This document shows positions 24,914 through 34,480 of a DNA stretch of 64,000 nt, one piece after another; within the stretch, counting starts at the first letter, position 1, and each line of letters opens with the position of its first letter. A model generated the notes under the pieces. The model was not told the origin of the DNA and searched no databases. It worked only from the letters and a program-made list of their open reading frames with translations. Source of the stretch: Rhineura floridana (lineage: Eukaryota > Chordata > Lepidosauria > Squamata > Rhineuridae); NCBI RefSeq assembly GCF_030035675.1, contig NC_084483.1, positions 2,728,501-2,792,500 of the forward strand, written 5' to 3'. Position numbers and translations under genes: made by a program.

Positions 24914-25224
24914 GGTCCTGTCCCGGAGGGCCGCGCGGATGTCCGAAGCAACGGGTGGCGAGTGCGGCGCTGCCCTCCTCTGGCTCCACCAGGCCTCTCC
25001 TCGCTTACACCGCCCCGGAAGGGAAGCAAAAGGAAACAGCCAGCGACCCCGCCCGCGCAGGACCCGCCTCCGTGACCCGCAGCAGGCTCCACCCCCGCCG
25101 TGACTGACGGGCTCCCGGGCACCCAATCAGAGCCTGGAGTCTTCGGTCTTAAGGCGGCCGGCACAGACGCCGCTGCTGCCCCCCCCGGTGGCTTTTTCGC
25201 CCTGCCCCGCGGTCGGCTGTTGCC
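24914..25224. promoter_or_regulatory. CpG-rich bidirectional promoter (ACTR2 / aspartylglucosaminidase-like)
   Basis: The 311 bp between the two divergent start codons are GC-rich and dense in CpG, in strong contrast to the AT-rich surroundings; the high-CpG zone runs from about 24600 to 25340. A CCAAT box lies at 25123-25127 (ACCCAATCAG), about 100 bp before the plus-strand ATG. No clear TATA box is visible, as is usual for housekeeping genes such as ACTR2. Transcription start sites cannot be placed from sequence alone. Confidence 0.75.
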
Positions 25225-25339
25225 ATGGCAGCGGCTGCGGGTACTTGGGCTTTTTCCCTCGCTGCAGTGCGGAGGATGAAGGAACTGCTGCTTGCGGGGG
25301 GAGCTCAGCGACAGATTCCCCTCCAGCAAGCCATGGCAG
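25225..25339 (+). pseudogene. Aspartylglucosaminidase-like exon 1
   Basis: The ATG at 25225 opens MAAAAGTWAFSLAAVRRMKE followed by LLLAGG, aligning with the family N-terminus (ST/GTW-F, then a helix ending in GG). After GG the family expects an S-A-L/T-D-A-V motif. The main frame instead reads AQRQIPLQQAMA, while the +2 frame reads GGSSATD at the same place, after a G6 run. This hints at small compensating indels. The donor is GCAG before GTGACT, leaving phase 1. It sits in the CpG-rich promoter shared with ACTR2. Confidence 0.65.
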
Positions 25340-25504
25340 GTGACTGTAGTGCTGAAGGTTTATTGTAATGATAACAATTAATAACAATAATGAAAGAAGC
25401 AAAGGAGCTTGCAGGTATTCATGGACAAGCTCCTGAGCAGTTTGGTCTTCCACGTGGTGGGTCGGGCCCCAAAACTCCACCTCACCACCTCACCTGCCAT
25501 CTCC

Positions 25505-26075
25505 ACGCATTGCATGAATGAATGAATCTTTATTTTTACCCCGCCCTTTTTCCAGAACTGGAACTCAGGGCGGCTTACAAGTAAAAACTACACATAGGTA
25601 AAAGAAACATACAAAAATATACAATTAAGATAGAATTAAACTATTCGTGATGTTAAAATCATGAAACGTACACTTAAGATACTAAAACAATTTAAAACAT
25701 TAAGAATAGGACCATAGATCAATACAACAGACCTTATGAGGCCCTATCTTAAACATCTTCTAGTCCAAAAGCCTGTCGGAATAAAAAAGTCTTTCCTGCC
25801 AACGGAAGGATAGCAAGGAAGGATAGCAAGGAAGGGGCCATTTGTGCTTCTGTAGGAAGAGAGTTCCAGAACCTGGGGGCAGCCACTGAGAAGGCCCTAT
25901 CTCACGTCCCCACCAATTGCTCTTGCAGCCGCTACTTGTAAGGGCAACTCTTTTCTGTTAGGGGTGGTCGCTAAAGACCGTTGTGGGTGAGTTCCCCTTG
26001 CTTTCGCGTAGTCCAGTTGGAAGGAAGTAGTGCAGTCTAAATAGCCATTCTTTTGTTACGTTTAGGCTGAGATGT
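25505..26075 (-). mobile_element. CR1-like LINE 3' end
   Basis: It begins with a (GAAT)n tail at 25515-25527, then 'accccgccctttttccag' and 'cagggcggcttacaagt', and further right 'gagagttccagaacctgg' and 'gccactgagaaggcc'. This is the reverse complement of the CR1 tail and the SVAA-type C-terminal motif. It lies in intron 1 of the aspartylglucosaminidase-like gene. From 26080 to 27290 I see nothing further that I can name. Confidence 0.7.
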
Positions 26076-27292
26076 GCACTATCACACCGTTTATTTACTT
26101 AGTTTTAGACCTTTAAAATTAAAGAAAAAGTGAAAGGGGGTGGAGAAATAAGGGGGTTGAAGCACAAAGATGATGGAAGAGAGAGAATTATTGTGGATTG
26201 GATTTCCTGCCTGGTTAAAAATACAATATTAAAATCAGCTTAAAAAATTACAACCACAAGAATAAGATAGATCTTCTAGATCCCGATAAGGATTTGGTTA
26301 ATCACATTAATTACAATACAAACATACATACATACATGGCTCCTACAGGAAAGAAGGGTGGGATGTAAATCTAATATATAATATATATCAGGTGTCAAAT
26401 ATGGGTGGAGAGATGGAAGAAAGATAGATCTGTAGAACAAAAAATTAAAAGTGAATGCTGCTTTAAGTTCTGAGTCTGAAAGTGTTTAAGACCATTTCCT
26501 TAAAAAAAGCATGCACAGGGAGACATAGTGGGGGATTATGGGACCCTTCTGCCTCAGTTTCTCCAACAAAAATCTGACAAATGTGTATGCTAACATATTG
26601 ACTGCCTATGCACTGTGACTGTAGCTAATTTCTAACTAAATATGCATGTTGATGTTTTCTGCTATATATCTAGTGCCATAGGGATGACATGTCAGCATCA
26701 TCCACCTAGCTGATCAGAATGAAGAAGGCAGATGGGTAAAGGACACTATAAATCTGACAGCCACATAGAAAGGAGGAGGTATTCGTGACAATTGCTCCAT
26801 GTTTTCTGTGTGAGTGGCGTATACTTTTTGGCTACTGGAAAGATTTACACTCTATAAATATAAAACCAAAGTCTCTAAGTGGTTGAAGAAATACATATTT
26901 TGAAGACCACACCTTTATTAGACTATTACTCACTCACAGTATAATATGAGGAATTTCTTGTGTGCTTAATGTAACAGAAGTATAGATATTTTACTCTGCC
27001 AAATGTTGAAGGGTATATTTAGGCAGTTTTTCAAATCATGACTATCTGAGATGAATTCAGCACTAGTCTCCTTTTAACAAATAGTTATGCATTATCATTT
27101 AATATCAGTACATCGTGGAAAATGGTGTTTTCCAATCGAGACAAAAATAGAAATAGAAACCTAGCATATTAAAATATGTATGATTCATTCTACATTAGTG
27201 GTTATTTGTTGTACACAGGATGCCTTTCCGTGTTAATTTTTAAATGCAAATATGAAGTAGTAGTTATAATATTTTAAAAAAAATGTTTCCAG

Positions 27293-27429
27293 ATATTGAG
27301 AATGATGAAGAAACAGGAAGCTGTAATAGGACGAGGAGGCTACCCAAATAAAGATGGCATAATCCAATGTGATGCAGCAATAATGGAAGGACAGCCTGGG
27401 CATTTTGGAGCTGTGGCAGCCTTGCATGG
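27293..27429 (+). pseudogene. Aspartylglucosaminidase-like exon 2 (contains an apparent frameshift)
   Basis: Entered in phase 1 from exon 1, the exon reads DIENDEETGS, a family motif, and then meets a stop. In another frame it reads VIGRGGYPNKDGIIQCDAAI and ends MEGQPGHFGAVAALHG, also family motifs, and joins exon 3 in phase 2. The two frames meet at the TGTAATA near 27323-27329, and one extra base there would explain both. Exon 1 plus exon 2 is 252 nt, while exon 3 needs a phase-2 entry, so the conflict is arithmetical and not a matter of alignment taste. Acceptor TTTCCAG and donor CATGG/GTAAGG are good. Confidence 0.72.
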
Positions 27430-28347
27430 GTAAGGATTATCCCTTGGTATATGTTATCAATAAATATCTGGCATGTGTAGTCTGATCCTATGCAGAGTTA
27501 GACATTCATCAGCCCAGGGTTAGGTGCTCCTAATACAGCACAGGGTTGCAGCATTGGCTTCATTTGCATTGTGTGGTGTTAGTCAGTTAATGAGCTATGT
27601 CTGGGGTGAAATCTTGGTAATCAAAATTGTCTTCAAAACAGTGTGTGGTAGCTTCCAAAAGGCAGATGCCAGAAAATCCAGAACTAAACTAGCAAAAAAC
27701 CTTTGCAATATTTCTCCATCACCCCCCATATTTTATGGTTTCTTCTCTGTATAATTAATGTTTAAAGGACAGAGTCTAGAAAAATAATACTTATGATGAT
27801 CTGAAAGGAACATCCATACAAGCATTTGTTGGTGTAATCTGCTGCTATTTATTCACATGAAGATAGATTATAGTCCTAATGCATCCTGTGATCTACCACT
27901 ATTGAACTTTGCTTCCTAATGTCTTGCAGAAGAATTTGTATCTTATTAAAGAGAACCTTCCCTTCCCTAACACACATACACAATAGCAAGTACCTTTTCT
28001 GTGATACATCTTCTCTTGAACCTGGGGCATCAGATCATTTTCTGAAGCCTGTTCCCCCTTTTCTATTTATCTAGAGAGTTTTCTAGGCTCACCATCCACC
28101 CTGCTAAATAATAATGCATGCACCCTAGTTGTGTGTGTATTTAGATAAGTGTAGACATATTGCCAGCCTACATTTTTTCTTCCATTATGCTTTTACACAG
28201 TAAAGTTATTTTTCCTTAGAGTGTAATGGTTTTTGTGCGTATTTAGGTCTTCATATTTGTGTCATTACATTTAGCCATAAAGCTCAGTTCTTAAAAGTCC
28301 CTATGAAACAAGACACATTTTAAATTATATTCTTTGTGTTGATAAAG

Positions 28348-28504
28348 AATTGGAACTCCACTTGCTGTAGCACGTAAAGTCATGGAAGAAACTCCACACA
28401 GTTTTCTGGTTGGGGATGGTGCTGTGACTTTTGCAAAAGACCAAGGCTTCACTGTGGAAGATAACAGAAATATGATGAGTAAGCAGAGTAATGAAGCTTA
28501 TCAG
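28348..28504 (+). pseudogene. Aspartylglucosaminidase-like exon 3
   Basis: It reads IGTPLAVARKVMEETPHSFL, then VGDGAVTFAKDQGFTVEDN and RNMMSKQSNEAYQ without a break. The block V-A-R-K-V-[ML]-E-x-T-x-H-[ST]-x-L-V-G is diagnostic for aspartylglucosaminidase-type enzymes and forms part of the alpha-subunit before the autocleavage site. The acceptor GATAAAG is weak in pyrimidines just before the AG but has a T-rich tract upstream; the donor is CAG/GTAATG, phase 0. Confidence 0.8.
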
Positions 28505-28923
28505 GTAATGCTTTGGATCAGTAATGATATGACATGATTTTGTGGAAGTAGAATTCAAATTATGAGTAGATATCTTTGCATATTCTGTATATTCTGAGCA
28601 CCCAAACTCCATGAGTGATTAAGAAACACTGACCTATGAGAAGTCAATCCAGATACAAAGATGAGCAAGATGACATCCTGAAAATTTAGGTCATGTATCT
28701 GATAGTCAGGAACAGAACTCAAATTATCTGACTACTCATGCTCAGTTACTTTTTCCTTGTGATGTTAGAAAATATTTTCAAACAGAAAACAACTTAATGA
28801 TTTAACTTACAAGTTTATGTTAATATATGTGCCATTAGTTAGAGCAGACTCTGGAAACGGGGCTAAGCTTTTGAAGACGAAACCTACCCTGGCAATGTTC
28901 TTTCTCCCCTCTTCCATCTAATA

Positions 28924-29499
28924 CCGGGTTGCAGAACCTGTGGCCCTCCAGATTCTGTTGAACTCTCATCAGCCCCAGTAGCCTGGCCAGTGGTCAAGAC
29001 TGATGGGAGTTGGGAGTTAAGTGGGCATGCAGTGTATATGCAAAGTCAGGGGAATATTATGGCAGAAGCTCTGTCCCTAACTAACAAATATTTACTTCAG
29101 TCTCTTAAAATTGTTGACTGCTTCTGTGGATCCCCCACAAGATGCCAGAAGGTTTTTGCCCTCCAGAAAAAAAATTAAACATTCATTTTTTTAAAAAAAC
29201 TTGACTGCTCCCATAGGCACTTCACTGTTATGTCAAAAGTTTTTGTTGTTGTCTTCCAACCCCCCCCCCATTTTTAATTGACCACTCCCCTGATTCATAG
29301 GGTCGCCATAAGTTGCAATCTACTTGAAGGCACATAACAACAACCCCTGATGCCAAAAAGTTTTTATGATCTCCCATAGCCCCAGAATGTATCCCTTTTA
29401 AAATGTAAAAAGTGACCACTCCCACTTCGACATGCAACCCTTAGAGAGTGGACAGTGGGTCAATCCAGTCCTCAGCCCAAAAAGGTTAGCCACCCATGT
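28924..29499. mobile_element. hAT-like element, decayed, with RTE-type LINE tail inside
   Basis: The left end 'cgggttgcagaacctgtgg' followed by 'ccctccagattctgttg' is a common squamate hAT end. A decayed inverted counterpart, 'aaaggttagccacccatg', lies near 29482-29499. Between them, at about 29298-29345, is 'gggtcgccataagttgcaat' plus 'ctacttgaaggcacataac' and CAA repeats, which resembles the 3' tail of RTE/Bov-B-like LINEs and their SINEs. No clean target duplication was found. Confidence 0.45.
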
Positions 29500-30263
29500 T
29501 TTACATAGAAAAGCTGACATAGAGAGCCATAGAGATTATGTGTAGACTCTTTAAGAGATTATAAGTGTAGACTTTTAACATGCTTTTATTCAAATATTAT
29601 GTTAAACCTGGTTGTTTTTAAGGAAAACAATATAATTCATATTTTTTAAACATCTGATTTGATATTTTAAAAATGTTTTGTTAAAAAAAAGTAAATCCTT
29701 TATTTTTATCCACCCTGTGCCATGCATTTTCATGCTCCTACCACCAAAAGCAAACAAAATGAAAGATGAACAGAGAAGGAGACAGAAATGATGGCAGCAC
29801 TCTGTCTTTTCTAATGTCTAATTCTGTCCTAACTTCAGAAGTTAAATACCCTTTTTATTTCCTGGCGTGAAATTCAGCATTTGCAGCACAGGAGCCACAT
29901 CTTCTCTGACTTCATTTTTTCTGCTCAACTATCTTACCATATTGCATGCAACACATCTCTGCAACATGACTGACACATCATGAATTCTCATTGGCCAGGC
30001 AGAGTATTGCACCTGCCAACCAGAATGCATATTTAGTTAGGAGTTCTAGAAACAGTATTTCTTAAATGTTTTCAAATCCTAGGAGTGTCTTACATTCTTC
30101 AGGGATCCTTTTCATATGATTGGTCTTACAGCACACACACAGTGACAATTTAGTTGAACAGTTGTGCATTCTGTTATGAGTGCAATAAGGCACCTAGAAA
30201 CACAACCTCATTTGTGTACCTTAAACAAGAAGGTATTAATTAAGAAAACATTCTTTTTCCTAG

Positions 30264-30305
30264 CAACAAAAAGCTATGGTTAGAGCCTTGAAAAAACATA
30301 TCATT
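30264..30305 (+). pseudogene. Possible short linker exon of the aspartylglucosaminidase-like gene
   Basis: A strong acceptor (TTCTTTTTCCTAG) is followed by 42 nt open in phase 0, encoding QQKAMVRALKKHII, and then by a GTAAGA donor preceded by T. The linker between the alpha-subunit core and the autocleavage threonine is variable in this family, so sequence cannot confirm it. It could be chance. Confidence 0.3.
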
Positions 30306-30573
30306 GTAAGAAATGCACTTAGAAAACCGACCTGAACCCGTGAGACAAATAACAAATGACTGCAATTGTGCATACTGTTCTTCGTTCAGCCTTAAGAGGG
30401 TGCTGTTGCTTTATAAAAGCAAAAAGAAAAACTAAGATTTAAAGGAAATGGTGGCTAGAAGAAAGTGCTTCATCTCTGGCTTGAAATAACTGAAAATCTT
30501 TTGGCAATTATTCCAGCTCTGGCGATAGTGCCTACAATCTCCATTATAAGAGACAACATAAATACATTGGATC

Positions 30574-30774
30574 TAGGGTTGCCAGGCTCAGGGCCTGAGA
30601 ATGATCCTGTATCTTTAAGAGAAGAGAAAATTCAACCAAGTGCAGGTTTTCTTGCAACATTGTAATGGGAAAAACCACAAGGTGGAATTCTCCCTTCCCC
30701 CTGCACAATTTTTAAAGATACAGAAGACCTCCAAGGTACAGAATCATTCTCAGGCCCTGAGCCTGGCAACCCTA
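30574..30774. mobile_element. hAT-type hairpin miniature element, 8-bp target duplication
   Basis: The ends are TAGGGTTGCCAGG and CCTGGCAACCCTA, with inverted repeats of about 35 bp containing few mismatches. It is flanked by identical ATTGGATC at 30566-30573 and 30775-30782. The same family occurs at 49045-49379 with its own perfect octamer. It has no coding capacity. It sits in the intron of the aspartylglucosaminidase-like gene, directly left of the L1 insertion. Confidence 0.88.
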
Positions 30775-30791
30775 ATTGGATCGTGAATGTT

Positions 30792-32668
30792 TTTTTTTTT
30801 CAATTAATTTTTATTCAAATTTTCAAAACCAAAACAATACAAAAAGAAAAAACACAAATACAATAAAAAAAGGAAAAAAATATATTAAAATATTGACTTC
30901 CGATTTGTCGTAGTTCAGCTATAAGTCTATAATATATAACAAGCCTGTCTCTTAATAGATTATAAAATCACCTTCCTCCAGCGGTTATCTTAATTGGTAT
31001 CAAATCTCATTAACATCATATCATTTTATTCTTCCACAAAAAGTCAAGGAGAAGTTTCCAATCCTTGAGATATATGTCCATCAATTTTTTTTCTAGATAA
31101 ACATGTCAATTAATCCAACTCATCAAGTCTACTAAGTCCAGTAATTTCAAATCGCTCTTCTTCCATTATCGGTGTTGGTTCCATCTTCCATCTTCCATCT
31201 TTACGCACCCAATAATCTTGCTGTCATAGTCATATAATAGGAGTCTGATAGGAATTTCCTTTATCACAGATATTTCCTTGCCATCAATTCCGAACGTATC
31301 ACTGAAGTATTGTTGCAAAGCCGCATCTCTGTTCCTCTTTTTTACAGAATACACTAGCACATCTCTTGAAGATTTTTCCATTGACACAAAACAGGGATTA
31401 ATTCTGTTAACTTTCTCCTTTTCAAGTTCCATCAAATCCTTCCAGTCCAGGAATTTTTTCGAACCAATAATATCTTTATCTCCAATCTCTTCATCAATTC
31501 CTTCAGGGACAGCGCTGAGTTCCAAACCGTAATATTTGTCTCCAGGATCCATCACAGCCAGGAAATCCAAATCTTTTTCCAGGTCCATATTTAATCCAAT
31601 CTCCATAGTTTGAACCCTGCCTTTAATTTTTCTTTCACCCTTTTTTGGTTTTCCAGATCTATCTTTATTCTCCTTTCTCATAGAATCCTGAATTTCTTTC
31701 AGCTCCTGTCTCATTTCGTCAAATTCAATTCTCAGCACTTGACTATTATTTCTCAGTTCTTGTTTTATTGACTTAATCCCATTCATTATTTTCTGAAACA
31801 TATCTAAAGATAAAGTTCCTTCTTGTACACCCATGATCTTCTTAATTGTCATTCTTAAAACCAAAGGAACAAAACTCCTTCAATTTTCAATGTCCCAAGC
31901 AAAGAGCAATTTATTTTTTTATCCAGTTACAAAGGAGTTAATCTTTCAAACCAACTGATGTCACACTCTAGACAGCCCTTATCTCTTATATGCCCAGAAG
32001 TGCAAAAACAGCTTTAGTTCACAGCGTCCAAATAACTAGTAGCAGAAAGAATGAGCAGATTCGTCAAAAAAAAAAGTAGACCAGAAAAAATAGTCCCAGA
32101 CATATATTACACAAAAGTCTTATAAATCAAAAAGATTTTTCTTTTCTCTTCCAATCAGAAACCCCTCATCCGTTATAATGCTAATTTCCATGTCAGCTTT
32201 TTGCAATAAAAAAAAGATAGGCTATTTTTATTTTCTTCCCCCTTAGTTCCGTGAGTAAAAGAGAAAGTTTTGACTCACCCAGGTTTTCTTAATTGCTGGT
32301 TCTTTGACAAATCTCTTTAGCTGTATAGATAACAAAATAATGAGCGTAGACAGGAGAATGCTTGCCTGTTAGACCGTTTTTCTTTGAAGAAAAAAAAACG
32401 GCTCACTTATTCAGCTGAGCTAGCTAGAAATCCTAGCTCTGTCCGAGCTGCTGGAAGACCTTCTTTCACAGACAATTCTGACGAATTCCAATCTCCAACA
32501 AACACAACAAAGCTGTGTGGGAAATCTCACGTTTCTTCCTTATCCGGAAGAAATTATCCCCAGTCAAAAAAACCCCTTCTGACTGGATTTAAAACTGAAA
32601 AAGTTTCATCCAAGACGGGAGCCCGTCTCAGAGGCTGCACAGGCGGAGGGATCCTCCTGGGAAGTCTG
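30792..32668 (-). mobile_element. ORF1-only L1 derivative with target-site duplication
   Basis: About 1.9 kb between a 17-bp direct repeat, ATTGGATCGTGAATGTT at 30775-30791 and a copy with one change at 32669-32685. On the minus strand the element has a long leader (about 32668-31865), one ORF resembling L1 ORF1 (31864-31166), about 370 bp of 3' sequence and a poly(A) seen as T-run at 30790-30800. No endonuclease or reverse-transcriptase sequence is present between ORF1 and the tail. Intact flanking duplications mean that it moved in this form. The design resembles mammalian HAL1 ('half-L1') elements. Confidence 0.8.
31166..31864 (-). CDS. L1 ORF1-like protein of the ORF1-only element
   Basis: The ORF has 232 codons. 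Residues about 20-70 are a Leu/Glu/Lys-rich heptad region (coiled coil, the trimerisation part of L1 ORF1p). Residues about 110-205 resemble the ORF1p RNA-recognition motif, including VPEGIDEEIGDK, EKEKVNRINP, SSRDVLVYSVKKRNRDAALQ and IPIRLLLYD. The usual C-terminal RNA-binding domain after this is missing and is replaced by a short tail (KIIGCVKMEDGRWNQHR). Vertebrate L1 ORF1p is usually near 300-370 residues, so this one is short. Whether it binds RNA is unknown. Confidence 0.65.
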   Translation of the reverse strand: MVLRMTIKKIMGVQEGTLSLDMFQKIMNGIKSIKQELRNNSQVLRIEFDEMRQELKEIQDSMRKENKDRSGKPKKGERKIKGRVQTMEIGLNMDLEKDLDFLAVMDPGDKYYGLELSAVPEGIDEEIGDKDIIGSKKFLDWKDLMELEKEKVNRINPCFVSMEKSSRDVLVYSVKKRNRDAALQQYFSDTFGIDGKEISVIKEIPIRLLLYDYDSKIIGCVKMEDGRWNQHR

Positions 32669-32841
32669 ATTGGATTGTGAATGTTAAAGGGAATGTGAAA
32701 TACCACGAGGTTTCTGTTTAATATGCTATTGCTGAGTTCAAACATAACACTGTCTGCAGAGGAAAAATGTCAGTTTGCAGGTGCGGTTTGAATCCAAAGG
32801 GGTCACTGTAACTGCCCTTCAATTGATTGGTGACCAAATAG

Positions 32842-32886
32842 GGTGTGTGTGTGCGTGTGCGTGCGCGTGCGCGTGCGAGTGCGAGA
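32842..32886. repeat. (GT)n/(GC)n microsatellite
   Basis: Alternating purine-pyrimidine tract, GTGTGTGTGTGCGTGTGCG grading into GCGCGTGCGAG. Such tracts can adopt left-handed DNA, but here it is simply an intronic simple repeat. Confidence 0.9.
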
Positions 32887-32943
32887 TATATATTAAGGAT
32901 CTGATTTGTAAGTCAGATCCTGCTCCCCACCCACATTCTAGAC

Positions 32944-33083
32944 CAGCCTTTTGCAACTAGGGGGCCACCAGATGTTGTTGGACCACAACTCCCATCAGCC
33001 TCAGCCAGCATTGCCAATGGTCAGGAAAGATGGGAATTGTGGTCCAACAACATCTGGTGGCCCCCTAGTTGGGAAAGGCGGTG
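32944..33083. mobile_element. Hairpin hAT-like miniature element
   Basis: The 140 bp fold back on themselves: 'agggggccaccagatgttg' near the left end is matched by 'caacatctggtggccccct' near the right end, with 'ccacaactcccatcagcc' as loop-side arm. Ends are CAGCCTTTTGCAACTAG and CTAGTTGGGAAAGGCGGTG. CTAGA is present on both flanks but a full 8-bp duplication is not clear. Relatives are at 48237-48352 and 58229-58353, and a fragment lies near 44865-44905. Confidence 0.72.
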
Positions 33084-33670
33084 CTAGATGTACAACAGGC
33101 AAACCATGGTTTTGAGCTACTTATCTGCGTTGTTTCCCATCACTTCAGGTCTTAACTTGGAGAGTTTGGGTATTGTGAAGCACATTTTCTTGTGATACAG
33201 CATACATGAAGCTATTCTGGGGGATTTTTGCCACCTGAGAGACATTGAAATTTGGCTTCTAGTAGGTCAGAATTATTGGTGTTTGTTTTTTGTGATGTTA
33301 AATGGCTGCACTATGTGTAACAATTTAACATCCAAATTTAGCCATTTTTTTCTTGTCCAAGCTTACTGCCAGAGAAGGGATTTTGGTGCTGTGGATAGGC
33401 TACCCATTTTCAATCTTCATACTCCTGCTTGTCCATATGTGTTGTCACCAGAGGTGCTGCCATTTTGCTGACTCTACTCCTGTGACTTTTAAGAGCAGCG
33501 TGACCCAAACAACTGAGCCGATACGGCTTTTCATTGCAGGGAGACATCACCTGTTTCGTTTGATTTCTGTTAAAGGCACAAGAGAAGTTCTGTTTTTTCT
33601 AAACAAATGTAACTTACCTTGGCTGTGGTGTCAGCTGCCCTTTGGATATTTTCAGAGTATATAACTTTAT

Positions 33671-34480
33671 ATTATTATCATCATCATCATCATCATCACT
33701 ATCATTATTATTCTCATCCTTCACCAATAGGGCCTGGGGCGGGTTACAAAATCTAAAATACAATATTAAAAAGAATTAAAAGACATTTCAATCACAAGAA
33801 TAGGGTGGGTTCTAAAAACATACATCAAGATGTGTTTCTTTAGCATTTGCCGAAAACTGTATGGCGAAGGTACCAGATGCATCTCTGTAGGGAAGGAATT
33901 CCAAAATTTAGGGGCTGCTACAGAGAAAGCTGTCTCCCATGCCAGCATCCCCCAAACCTCCAAGGGTGGTGGGACTACCAAGAAGGTCCCTTCTGCTGAT
34001 CTTAACACCCAAGAGGGTCAGCAGGGAAGGAGACAGTCTCTGAAATATTTGGGGCCTAAGTTATTTAGGGCTTTAAACACTAAAGTGAGCACCTTGAATT
34101 GGGTCTGGAAATGAACTGGCAACCAATGCAACTGTTTTAGAACAGGGATTATGAGTTCTAAAAGGAACCCCAGCAAGTAATCTGGCCACTGCATTTTGGA
34201 CAAATTGAAGTTTCTGAGTTGTCTTCAAGGGCAGCCCCACATAGAGCACATTGCAATAATCCAATCTGGAAGTTACCAGAGCATGAAGTACTGTTGCCAA
34301 ATGTCTGTCCAAAAGGGGCCAAAGTTGGCAAACTGGCTGGAAATAGACATTCCGAGGCCTCTAGTGACAATGCTGGATTGAAGAGTACCGCCAAGCTACA
34401 AGCCTGCTCCTTCAAGGGAGTGCAGCCGCCTTCCAAAATGAAAGGGCCAGTGTTGCCCTTCATTATCTGGGACCCCTAAA
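33671..34480 (-). mobile_element. CR1-like LINE 3' end with (TCA)n tail
   Basis: The copy begins with an ATT/ATC microsatellite at 33671-33711. Its minus strand then encodes a decayed CR1 C-terminus, FSVAAPKFWNSFPTEMHLVP (33990-33830), and upstream TSRLDYCNVLYVGLPLKTTQ with LQFVQNAVARLLAG (about 34280-34150). Frames are broken. It lies in the intron of the aspartylglucosaminidase-like gene, between the expected catalytic exon and the TGDGD exon. The stretch 34490-35690 beyond it shows nothing I can name. Confidence 0.78.

Noticed and set aside
24535-25107. A 190-codon plus-strand frame rich in Arg, Pro and Ser opposite ACTR2 exon 1
   Set aside because: Stops are rare in CpG-rich DNA. It covers the antisense of ACTR2 exon 1 and has no recognisable domain.
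30574-30774. Calling the TAGGG-ended hairpins mariner elements with TA target duplications
   Set aside because: Both copies are bracketed by perfect 8-bp direct repeats outside the TA (ATTGGATC and AGCCCCAT), so the TA belongs to the element ends and the family is hAT-like.
32700-32830. Possible catalytic exon of the hydrolase ('aaacataacactgtctgc' reading His-Asn-Thr-Val)
   Set aside because: The residue after Thr-Val is Cys and the following codons do not match the family's strand; there is no acceptor in register and a stop follows soon after.
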